Source: Sulfurovum sp. (GTDB taxonomy: Bacteria; Campylobacterota; Campylobacteria; Campylobacterales; Sulfurovaceae). Taken from it: a stretch of DNA of 11,695 nt. Shown piece after piece: positions 1-6,057 of this stretch (position 1 is its first letter; each line of letters opens with the position of its first letter). The notes below the pieces were generated by a model. It worked only from the letters and a program-made list of their open reading frames with translations. It made no database searches and was not told the DNA's origin. A program made the translations under genes and the position numbers. Location of the stretch: positions 1 through 11,695 of the forward strand of contig QNZW01000119.1 of NCBI GenBank assembly GCA_003978375.1, given 5' to 3'.

Positions 1-1165
1 ACAGACCAATGGCTGCCTGATGTCCTCCAAACTTCTCTAAGTGGCTTCTACAGCTATCTGTGATAGCAAACAAGTCACAGGCACCAAAACTTCTGCCACT
101 TCCTTTAAGTATGTCTTCTGCATTGTTAGAAAGTACAATACACGGTTTTTCATGATGTCTTGCCACACGTGCAGCTACGATGCCCACTACACCCTCATGC
201 CACTCCTTACCTTGCACAACAATGACTTCATCTGTTGGATCGACCTGTGCTAAGGCTTTAGTGGTTATCTCTTGTTCTATGGTTTTACGTGCATTGTTAA
301 AGTCCACTAAATACCCTAGTCTGACCCTAGCATCATAAATGTTGCTAGAAGCTAAAAACTCTACGGCATACTTAGCATCATCCATACGTCCTGCACTATT
401 AAGTAGTGGTGCCAAAAAAAACCCTATATCTTCTGCATTCAGTGTCTCTTTTTGACTGTGTTCTAAAAAGGCTTTTATAGCAGGTTTTGTACTTTTATTG
501 AGTGCTTCTATCCCTGCATTGACCATGGCTCTATTGATGTGTTTTAGTGGCATCATATCAGCAATGATGGCAATGGCAGTGAGCTCCATATAAGGCATCA
601 TATTGATTTTAATCTTCATAGCATTTTTAAGTGAAGCAATAAGATACCATGCTATCTGTGCCCCACAAACATCAGAATAAGGAAAATGACAATCTTCTTG
701 TTTTTGGTCGATAATAGCAAAACACTTTGGTACTTCAGGAGCTAAGAGGTGATGGTCGGTAATAATGAGTTCTATACCCTGTTCTTTACAAAGTTTGGCA
801 GCATGTATCGCAGTAATACCATTGTCTACAGTAATAGCCAAATCTGTACCAACCATACGTGGAATAATATTTGCAGAGAGTCCATACCCATCTTTAAATC
901 GGTTAGGTATTATCCACTCTATAGGATAGTTTATCTCCTCAAAAAAAAGTTTCATTAATGTGGTTGAGACTACTCCGTCAACATCATAATCCCCTATTAT
1001 GCTTATCTTTTCTTTATTTTTTATTGCTTGGACAATGCGTTTGGTTGCTTTATCCATATCTTTAAATGAAGAGGGTTGAGGAAGATCTTTTAGAGAGAGA
1101 AAACCCTCTTTAAAACGATTATTTAAAATTTTTTCTAACGTCTTAAACGTTACGTTTTTATACAT
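1..1165 (-). CDS. recJ: Single-stranded-DNA-specific exonuclease RecJ (3' part cut off by window edge)
   Basis: RecJ is a 5'-to-3' exonuclease on single-stranded DNA, used in recombination, mismatch repair and processing of stalled forks. I translated the minus strand from ATG at 1165; 388 codons are present and the frame is open to the window edge. DHH-family motifs appear in order: GDYDVDG (residues 58-64), TVDNGI (112-117), TDHH (136-139), then ADMMPL and NSAGRM. A DHHA1 part follows, with GKEWHEGVVGIVAARV, GSGRS and GGHQAA. These include the metal-binding Asp and His residues. Family members are roughly 500-570 residues, so the C-terminal quarter or so is missing. The start lies 5 bases after the pyrG stop, with only a weak ribosome-binding site, so translational coupling to pyrG is likely. 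Assignment is firm; the missing end cannot be judged. Confidence 0.96.
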   Translation of the reverse strand, partial: MYKNVTFKTLEKILNNRFKEGFLSLKDLPQPSSFKDMDKATKRIVQAIKNKEKISIIGDYDVDGVVSTTLMKLFFEEINYPIEWIIPNRFKDGYGLSANIIPRMVGTDLAITVDNGITAIHAAKLCKEQGIELIITDHHLLAPEVPKCFAIIDQKQEDCHFPYSDVCGAQIAWYLIASLKNAMKIKINMMPYMELTAIAIIADMMPLKHINRAMVNAGIEALNKSTKPAIKAFLEHSQKETLNAEDIGFFLAPLLNSAGRMDDAKYAVEFLASSNIYDARVRLGYLVDFNNARKTIEQEITTKALAQVDPTDEVIVVQGKEWHEGVVGIVAARVARHHEKPCIVLSNNAEDILKGSGRSFGACDLFAITDSCRSHLEKFGGHQAAIGL

Positions 1166-1170
1166 ATGCT

Positions 1171-2805
1171 TTATGCATTTTTATGCTTCATAGATGCATC
1201 CACAAAAGCTAAAATTGCTGGATTGGCATGTTGCAATCTTGAAGTAAATTCCGGATGAAATTGAACACCTAAAAACCATGGATGGTCTTTTACTTCAATT
1301 GCTTCAATAAGCCCGTGAGATTCTCCTGTAATTTCCATACCATGTGTTTCAAATTTTTCTCTATATGCAGGATTTGCTTCATATCTATGTCTATGTCGTT
1401 CATAAATAATAGGTGCATCATAGGCGTGACGTAAATTAGAATTCTCTTTGGTCTCGCACTCATATTCACCAAGTCTTAACGTACCACCCATAGCCGTAGT
1501 AGAAGTACGTATTTGCTTTGTCCCTGCTGCATCTATAAATTCATCAATAAGATAGATAATAGGTGTCAAAGTATTTTTATTAAATTCAACAGAATTTGCA
1601 TCTTCTAACCCTAATACATTTCTAGCATACTCTATCATAGCAAGTTGCATACCTAAACAAATACCTAAAAAAGGTACTTTATTTTTTCTAGCATAATGAA
1701 TTGCTTCTATTTTACCTTCTATACCACGTTCTCCAAATCCACCAGCAACAAGTATTCCATCACAATCATTAAGATATTTATCACTTCCATCATTCTCTAT
1801 TTTTTCAGAATCTATCCATTTTATATTCACACGACTGTCAAGATGTGCACCACAATGAATAAGTGCTTCGGTTAATGATTTATAAGACTCTTTTAAATCC
1901 AAATACTTACCTACAAAAGCTATTTTTATTTCATCTTTTGGCATAATAATTTTATTGACCAAATGAGACCACTCATCCATTTTTGGCACACAATTTTCAA
2001 GTTCTAATTGTTTACAAATAGGTATTAAAATATCTTGTGCTAAAAAATTAAGTGGTACTTTGTAAATTGTAGATGCATCTTCTGCTACAATTACTGAATC
2101 TTCTTCTACATCACAAGAATATGCAATTTTTCGTTTGATGTCATTGGTTACTGGTACTTCTGCACGTAATACCAACATATGTGGTGCAATACCTATACGT
2201 CTAAGTTCTTGTACAGAATGTTGTGTTGGTTTTGTTTTAAGCTCACCTGCTGCTTTGATATAAGGCAAAAGTGTTACATGAATATTCATTACATTTGAAC
2301 GGCTAAGTTCATGTTTTATTTGTCTAATTGTCTCTAAAAATGGTAAACCTTCTATATCTCCCGTTGTGCCTCCTAATTCAACAATAAGTATATCTTTTCC
2401 CTCTCCTGCACGAAAAATACGTTCTTTTATTTCATTGACAATATGGGGTACTACTTGAATGGTTTTACCAAGATATTTTCCTTTACGTTCATTCTCTATT
2501 ACTGTTTTATAAACAAGTCCTGTCGTAAAGTTATTATTTTGAGTAAGAGAAGTATCTAAAAATCTTTCATAATGTCCTAAATCAAGATCTGTTTCAGCAC
2601 CATCTTTGGTCACAAAAACTTCTCCATGCTCTAGTGGTGACATAGTACCAGGGTCTACATTGATATAAGGATCAAGTTTTAAAACACCTACACGTAGCCC
2701 TGTATGTTTAAGTAATGTACCTATACTTGCCGCTGTAATTCCTTTCCCCAATGAACTTAATACGCCTCCTGTAACAAAAATATATTTTGTTTGCTTTTCA
2801 CTCAT
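1171..2805 (-). CDS. pyrG: CTP synthase (glutamine-hydrolysing)
   Basis: PyrG converts UTP to CTP using ATP and glutamine, the last step of pyrimidine nucleotide synthesis, in the cytoplasm. The product has 544 residues, the usual length (about 545). The N-terminal synthase domain opens with [12 protein letters not shown] (11-22), the ATP/UTP-binding loop, followed by [15 protein letters not shown] and [15 protein letters not shown]. The C-terminal class I glutamine amidotransferase domain has GGFGERG, the nucleophile Cys383 in GICLGMQ, and His517/Glu519 in HPEF, so the catalytic triad is complete. A good ribosome-binding site (AAGGA) lies in the 18 bases between the dnaN stop and this ATG. 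recJ follows 5 bases after the stop. The gene therefore looks like the middle of a dnaN-pyrG-recJ operon. No separate promoter was seen. Function is certain. Confidence 0.98.
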   Translation of the reverse strand: MSEKQTKYIFVTGGVLSSLGKGITAASIGTLLKHTGLRVGVLKLDPYINVDPGTMSPLEHGEVFVTKDGAETDLDLGHYERFLDTSLTQNNNFTTGLVYKTVIENERKGKYLGKTIQVVPHIVNEIKERIFRAGEGKDILIVELGGTTGDIEGLPFLETIRQIKHELSRSNVMNIHVTLLPYIKAAGELKTKPTQHSVQELRRIGIAPHMLVLRAEVPVTNDIKRKIAYSCDVEEDSVIVAEDASTIYKVPLNFLAQDILIPICKQLELENCVPKMDEWSHLVNKIIMPKDEIKIAFVGKYLDLKESYKSLTEALIHCGAHLDSRVNIKWIDSEKIENDGSDKYLNDCDGILVAGGFGERGIEGKIEAIHYARKNKVPFLGICLGMQLAMIEYARNVLGLEDANSVEFNKNTLTPIIYLIDEFIDAAGTKQIRTSTTAMGGTLRLGEYECETKENSNLRHAYDAPIIYERHRHRYEANPAYREKFETHGMEITGESHGLIEAIEVKDHPWFLGVQFHPEFTSRLQHANPAILAFVDASMKHKNA

Positions 2806-2823
2806 TTAGTATTTTTCCTTCTT

Positions 2824-3891
2824 TTATGCAACAATTGGCATAATAATTGTAATAAAATTATTGTCTTTTACAATAAATGGCAGAGAACTTTCATTACATT
2901 CCATTACAAAGTCATTTGTATTGATTTGTGAAATAAAATCTAAAAGATATTTACTATTAAATGAAATTTCAAATTTATCATCAAGTCCTGTATCTACTTC
3001 TATTTCAGTTTTTGCTTCTATATTGTCTGCACTAAGTGATTCAAAAATAATAGCATTAGAAAGTAATATCATTTTTATCTCTTGAGAGATAGTAGTAATC
3101 ATCTTAATAGCTTCTATCATCTCTTTTTTAGGCAAAACAATTTGAAATTTTGTAGAAGATGGGATGATTCGTTGATAATCTGGAAATTTTCCATTAATAA
3201 GTCTTGTATAGAAAAAATAATTTTCATTGCTGATAATAAGATTCGTTTCATCAAAATGAATATTTATTTCATCTAAAAAAAGTTTTTGTATCTCTAAAAT
3301 AGCTTTTTTAGGAATAATAATTGATATCTCTTCACTATTATTTCCTTCTATAGAGGCTATTGCTAATCTTCTTGTATCTGTTCCTACTAAATCTGTAGAA
3401 TTATTTTTAATATTTATAAGTGCTCCATTGAGTTCAAATTTAGGATTATTGGTATCAATAGCAGGAGATATTTTTTTAAGATTTTGTATGAGTGTTAATG
3501 AATCTAATGTAATTTGTGGTTTATTTTCTATAGTAGGAAAAGAAGGATAAGCATTTGCATCAAAAGTAGGCAGTTTAAATTTAGAATTTTTTTGTTTAAT
3601 CACAAGCGTATCATCTAATTTTTCTAAAGTAATTTCATCATCTTTTAATATACGTATAATGTCAAGAAGTTTTTTTCCGTTGGCTGTAAATGCTCCTTCT
3701 TCTTCCACAGTAATATTATCAGTAATAATTTTTAAACCTATTTCAGAATCAGTTGCTTTTACAATACATTTATCATTATTGGTTTTAAAGAGTATATGAG
3801 AAGTAATTTGACTGGCATCTTTCTTTTCTAAAAAAGGTTGTAAATTAATAAGTAGAGATTCTATGATTTGCTTATTTGCTTTTATCTTCAT
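2824..3891 (-). CDS. dnaN: DNA polymerase III subunit beta (sliding clamp)
   Basis: DnaN forms the dimeric ring that holds the replicative polymerase on DNA and recruits repair and regulatory proteins. The product has 355 residues, the typical Campylobacterota length. It can be divided into the three repeated clamp folds of about 115-120 residues each. Recognisable segments are the N-terminal helix (QIIESLLINLQPFLEKK), FTANGKKLLDIIRIL, LVGTDTRRLAIAS in the middle fold, LINGKFPDYQRIIP, and a C-terminal IIMPI that replaces the common MPMR-type end. The ATG at 3891 is preceded by TAAGGAAAG at good spacing. It lies downstream of dnaA on the same strand across a 178-base spacer with origin features, and 18 bases before pyrG. 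Codon use is strongly AT-rich, like dnaA. Assignment is firm from sequence and synteny. Confidence 0.97.
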   Translation of the reverse strand: MKIKANKQIIESLLINLQPFLEKKDASQITSHILFKTNNDKCIVKATDSEIGLKIITDNITVEEEGAFTANGKKLLDIIRILKDDEITLEKLDDTLVIKQKNSKFKLPTFDANAYPSFPTIENKPQITLDSLTLIQNLKKISPAIDTNNPKFELNGALINIKNNSTDLVGTDTRRLAIASIEGNNSEEISIIIPKKAILEIQKLFLDEINIHFDETNLIISNENYFFYTRLINGKFPDYQRIIPSSTKFQIVLPKKEMIEAIKMITTISQEIKMILLSNAIIFESLSADNIEAKTEIEVDTGLDDKFEISFNSKYLLDFISQINTNDFVMECNESSLPFIVKDNNFITIIMPIVA

Positions 3892-3916
3892 TAACTTTCC
3901 TTATTTTATAATAATT

Positions 3917-3932
3917 TAGTAGATAGTAGTAG
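3917..3932 (+). promoter_or_regulatory. Candidate DnaA-trio array of the origin unwinding element
   Basis: The plus strand reads TAG TAG, then one A, then TAG TAG TAG. The 5'-TAG-3' triplets run 5' to 3' towards the DnaA box at 3946-3954, with AT-rich DNA (about 3899-3916) on the far side. DnaA-trios are repeated 3'-GAT-5' (that is 5'-TAG-3') triplets on which DnaA assembles along one strand to melt the origin. Triplet, strand and side of the duplex opening all fit. The extra A breaks the phase after two triplets, and the box-to-array spacing (13 bases) is longer than in B. subtilis. Function is inferred. Confidence 0.6.
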
Positions 3933-3945
3933 TATACTATGAAAA

Positions 3946-3954
3946 TGTGAAAAA
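3946..3954 (-). promoter_or_regulatory. Diverged DnaA box next to the TAG array (oriC2)
   Basis: Read on the minus strand this is TTTTTCACA, which keeps the TTCAC core but departs from the TYA lead. It lies 13 bases from the end of the TAG array and points towards it. This is the position of the double-stranded box that anchors DnaA-trio unwinding in other bacteria. The weak consensus match lowers confidence. Confidence 0.5.
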
Positions 3955-4071
3955 CATCTCTGTCACCTAAATTACTGTTATTTGATGGAACAATAAGTAT
4001 ATATCATCATTCACATTTATTCACTATTAAAATTATATCTTTTTTTTATTCAAGTTTTTAGAGATGTTTTT
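3950..4071. repeat. 12-base perfect inverted repeat bracketing oriC2
   Basis: AAAAACATCTCT at 3950-3961 is the exact reverse complement of AGAGATGTTTTT at 4060-4071; the arms are 98 bases apart. The left arm overlaps the diverged DnaA box and the right arm overlaps the dnaA stop codon, so the arms enclose the two consensus DnaA boxes. The spacing is too long for a terminator hairpin. It could be a pair of protein-binding sites or chance in AT-rich DNA. Confidence 0.5.
4007..4025 (+). promoter_or_regulatory. Pair of tandem DnaA boxes (oriC2)
   Basis: TCATTCACA (4007-4015) and TTATTCACT (4017-4025) both match the Helicobacter-type box T-Y-A-TTCAC-N exactly. They lie head-to-tail, 10 bases apart, about one helical turn, which would place two DnaA molecules on the same face of DNA. 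They are about 50 bases downstream of the dnaA stop codon. The motif match is direct; DnaA binding is inferred from the related H. pylori origin. Confidence 0.8.
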
Positions 4072-5398
4072 ATAAAGTGCTACTATCGGTGTGTACTTTA
4101 TTTGAAAGTTCTTCTAAGAGTACTTTAAAATTTTCATCATTATCTATAATTTCATGAATTTTTTTCATTGCATGAGAGATAGCTGTATGATCTTTCATCC
4201 CAAAATAAAGTGCAATTTGAGGCATAGAATTAGGTGTCAGATTTCTAGCTAGATATATCGCGGTTCTTCTAGCATTTACAACAGTTTTTGTACGTTTTTT
4301 TGATTTAATATCTGAAGGCTTTATATTGAGTTCACGTGAAACTATTTTTATAATATCATCAATGGTAATATTTTCTTTTTTTTCTTTTATTTGATCTTTA
4401 ATGGCATTTTGAGTAAAATCTAAAGTAATCTCTTGGTTTAGCATTGAGCTTAAGGCATTGAGTTTAATAATAGTACCTTCAATTTCTCGTATATTATCTC
4501 CCATATTTGTAGCAATATAATTGATAATTTCATTGTTAAGTACAATCCCATCAAGTTCACATTTTTTTTGAATAATAGCAATTTTAGTTTCTAATCCTGG
4601 TGGTTGAATATCGGCCATTAAGCCCCACTCAAACCGTGTTCTAAGTCTATCTACTAAACCAGCTATTTTATTGGGTGCACGATCAGCAGTAATGACTATT
4701 TGTTTATTGGTATTATAAAGTTCATTAAAGGTATGAAAAAATTCTTCTTGGGTTTGTTCTTTTCTACTTAAAAATTGTATATCATCTATAAGCAATAGAT
4801 CACATTCTCTAAATTTATCTCTAAATCTATCCATAGTTTGTGAACGTAAATGGGAAGTAAAAGAGTTCATAAATTGTTCAAGTGTAGTATAAATAACAGT
4901 TTTACCTAAATGAATATGATAGTTACCGATGGCTTGAAGTAAATGCGTTTTTCCTAAGCCTACACCTCCATAAATAAAAAGTGGATTATATTGTTTTCCA
5001 GGTTTTTCTGCAACAGATTTAGCGGTAGTATAGGCAAATTGATTAGAATCTCCCACAATAAAACTTTCAAAAGTAAGTGAAGGATTTAGATGGGTGCTTT
5101 TTGAACTATTTTTATCAGCACTGCTTTTTGTTGTGGGTACAATAATTTTATTTTGTTGAGAGTTTACGGTAATTTCTATTTTAGGTTTTATACCATTTTG
5201 TAGTTCAAAAAGATGTATTAATTTTTCTGTATATTTGGTTTTAATCCATTTTGCCACAATCATATTGGGAGCTAAAAAATAGACGATATTTGATCTAGAG
5301 TGTTTTGTATCATATATAAGTTTTTTAATATAGCGGTCATATTCAGTTTGAGAAATTTCTTTTTTAAGTTCAAAAAGTACTTTTTGTCCTATATTCAT
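4070..5398 (-). CDS. dnaA: Chromosomal replication initiator protein DnaA
   Basis: DnaA binds origin boxes, oligomerises with ATP, melts the origin and loads the helicase. The product has 442 residues. Domain I is about 1-75 and is expected to meet HobA in this phylum. Domain II is a short linker (about 80-108, Ser/Lys/Thr-rich). The AAA+ domain III has Walker A GGVGLGKT (144-151), Walker B LLLIDDI (201-207) and the arginine-rich RLRTRFEWGL (251-260). Domain IV is the DNA-binding helix-turn-helix, with the signature KDHTAISHAMKK (402-413). The ATG at 5398 follows AAGGA with a somewhat long spacing of about 10 bases. The gene sits between two DnaA-box clusters. One box overlaps the predicted transcription start, which suggests autoregulation. 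Identity is certain; the regulation is inferred. Confidence 0.98.
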   Translation of the reverse strand: MNIGQKVLFELKKEISQTEYDRYIKKLIYDTKHSRSNIVYFLAPNMIVAKWIKTKYTEKLIHLFELQNGIKPKIEITVNSQQNKIIVPTTKSSADKNSSKSTHLNPSLTFESFIVGDSNQFAYTTAKSVAEKPGKQYNPLFIYGGVGLGKTHLLQAIGNYHIHLGKTVIYTTLEQFMNSFTSHLRSQTMDRFRDKFRECDLLLIDDIQFLSRKEQTQEEFFHTFNELYNTNKQIVITADRAPNKIAGLVDRLRTRFEWGLMADIQPPGLETKIAIIQKKCELDGIVLNNEIINYIATNMGDNIREIEGTIIKLNALSSMLNQEITLDFTQNAIKDQIKEKKENITIDDIIKIVSRELNIKPSDIKSKKRTKTVVNARRTAIYLARNLTPNSMPQIALYFGMKDHTAISHAMKKIHEIIDNDENFKVLLEELSNKVHTDSSTL

Positions 5399-5453
5399 CT
5401 TTAGGGTATCCTTGCTTTATTTTCACATCATAGTATTAAGTTTGAAAGCATAA

Positions 5454-5462
5454 TGTGAATAA
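5454..5462 (-). promoter_or_regulatory. DnaA box over the dnaA transcription start region
   Basis: TTATTCACA on the minus strand is an exact match to the Helicobacter-type consensus. It begins one base downstream of the predicted dnaA -10 hexamer (TATAAG, 5468 to 5463) and covers the expected start of transcription at about 5456. Bound DnaA would block RNA polymerase here, giving negative autoregulation. The box is directly visible; the regulatory role is inferred. Confidence 0.7.
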
Positions 5463-5471
5463 CTTATAGCA
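5463..5471 (-). promoter_or_regulatory. Predicted dnaA promoter (extended -10)
   Basis: The minus strand reads TGCTATAAG, an extended -10 with five of six matches to TATAAT. Campylobacterota sigma-70 promoters rely on the -10 and usually lack a -35 box. The start of transcription would be near 5456, giving a leader of about 58 bases to the dnaA ATG. The same TGCTAT lead recurs at the thyX and typA promoters in this window. Confidence 0.45.
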
Positions 5472-5494
5472 TTTTAGCTTATATTAGCTAAAAT
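5471..5494. repeat. Palindrome in oriC1 (9-base stem, 6-base loop)
   Basis: ATTTTAGCT (5471-5479) and AGCTAAAAT (5486-5494) are exact reverse complements around TATATT. The element lies just upstream of the predicted dnaA -10 and between the outer DnaA boxes. Each strand carries a TAAAAT hexamer in an arm, so a divergent ruvC promoter could use the plus-strand copy (5489-5494). It may be an operator, an origin-bending site or a cruciform. There is no T tract, so a terminator is unlikely. Confidence 0.55.
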
Positions 5495-5521
5495 AGCACT
5501 AGAAAAGCTAGATGAATAAAA

Positions 5522-5552
5522 ATATTCACTATGTGAACAAAGGTGTGAATGA
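5522..5552. promoter_or_regulatory. Cluster of three DnaA boxes, the last over the ruvC start codon
   Basis: ATATTCACT (5522-5530, plus) and TTGTTCACA (5532-5540, minus) face each other, forming TTCAC-TAT-GTGAA. They are followed by the exact box TCATTCACA on the minus strand (5544-5552). The last site contains the ruvC ATG (5549-5551) and adjoins its AAAGG ribosome-binding site (5539-5543). DnaA bound here would be expected to repress ruvC transcription or block elongation. Box matches are visible; occupancy is inferred. Confidence 0.65.
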
Positions 5553-6028
5553 ATATATTAGGAATAGACCCAGGAAGTCGTAATTTAGGCTATTGTATCA
5601 TCCATTTTGATGGATTAAATTTTTCACTGGTAGAAGCAGGGCTACTTAAAATGAAAGAAAAAGAGTTACAAGCCCAGATGGTGGAGATGGTGGAGGGAAT
5701 TGACATTATTTTAAAAAAACATCCAATAGACGAAGTGGCTATTGAAGATATCTTTTTTGCATATAATCCAAAATCTGTAATAAAATTGGCACAATTTAGA
5801 GGGGCTTTATGTTTAAAAATACTTCAAGAGATAGGATTTTTTTATGAATACACGGCCCTTCAAGTAAAAAAAGCAGTCACAGGTAACGGCAAAGCAAATA
5901 AAGAGCAAGTAGCATTTATGGTAAAAAGATTGTTTGGTATTAAAAAAGAGATAAAACCTTTAGATATTACAGATGCTATGGCAATTACGCTTACACATCT
6001 TCAAAGGGTAAAGATGCGTAAAAAATAA
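5549..6028 (+). CDS. ruvC: Crossover junction endodeoxyribonuclease RuvC
   Basis: RuvC cuts Holliday junctions symmetrically, with RuvAB, to finish homologous recombination and fork repair. The product has 159 residues, slightly shorter than E. coli (173). It has the RNase H-like fold with four acidic active-site residues: Asp7 in [13 protein letters not shown], Glu66 in AIEDIFF, and Asp139 and Asp142 in PLDITDA. The phenylalanine-rich loop after Glu66 (IFFAYNP) is the junction-recognition region. The ATG is preceded by AAAGG at 5-base spacing. The start codon lies inside an exact DnaA box, which is unusual. The gene diverges from dnaA across the origin and converges on the L,D-transpeptidase gene, with 29 bases between stops and no obvious terminator hairpin. 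Function is firm. Confidence 0.97.
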   Translation: MNILGIDPGSRNLGYCIIHFDGLNFSLVEAGLLKMKEKELQAQMVEMVEGIDIILKKHPIDEVAIEDIFFAYNPKSVIKLAQFRGALCLKILQEIGFFYEYTALQVKKAVTGNGKANKEQVAFMVKRLFGIKKEIKPLDITDAMAITLTHLQRVKMRKK

Positions 6029-6057
6029 TGTTTTAGAGGTTCTCTTTAGCGTAAAAA

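Larger units (their letters stand above)
3892..4069. other. Putative oriC2: origin half between dnaA and dnaN
   Basis: This non-coding spacer holds two consensus DnaA boxes, one diverged box, a TAG-trinucleotide array and a very AT-rich tract next to dnaN (about 3899-3920). Read on the minus strand, the order is paired boxes, single box, trinucleotide array, AT-rich tract. This is the order of elements in the bacterial origin unwinding system described for Bacillus subtilis. In H. pylori the unwinding region also lies in the dnaA-dnaN spacer (oriC2). Visible here are the motifs and their order; origin function is inferred. No hairpin-plus-T-tract terminator after dnaA is evident, so dnaA-dnaN read-through is plausible. 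A TATACT hexamer on the minus strand (3931-3936) could be a weak dnaN promoter inside the array. Confidence 0.8.
5399..5552. other. Putative oriC1: dnaA-ruvC divergent intergenic region
   Basis: This AT-rich region between divergent dnaA and ruvC holds five TTCAC-core sites. Two are exact T-Y-A-TTCAC-N boxes (5454-5462 and 5544-5552, minus strand), two have one mismatch (5522-5530 plus, 5532-5540 minus), and one has two (ATTTTCACA, 5419-5427 plus). A 9-base-stem palindrome (5471-5494) lies between the outer boxes. With the boxes downstream of dnaA, this gives the bipartite origin layout known from H. pylori. No clear TAG array is present, so strand opening is more likely at the dnaN side. The region must also hold the dnaA and ruvC promoters. 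Confidence 0.8.

Noticed and set aside
1290..1472. Short minus-strand frame inside pyrG, and other short frames on the plus strand across recJ and dnaN
   Set aside because: All lie wholly within strongly conserved genes in another frame or on the other strand, with no supporting start signals.
5511..5519. Further DnaA-like site TTATTCATC on the minus strand
   Set aside because: The conserved TTCAC core is changed to TTCAT, so binding is doubtful.
6029..6057. Possible bidirectional terminator between ruvC and the L,D-transpeptidase gene
   Set aside because: Only a 4-base stem (AGAG-GTT-CTCT) is present, without a proper T tract on either strand. Too weak to call.
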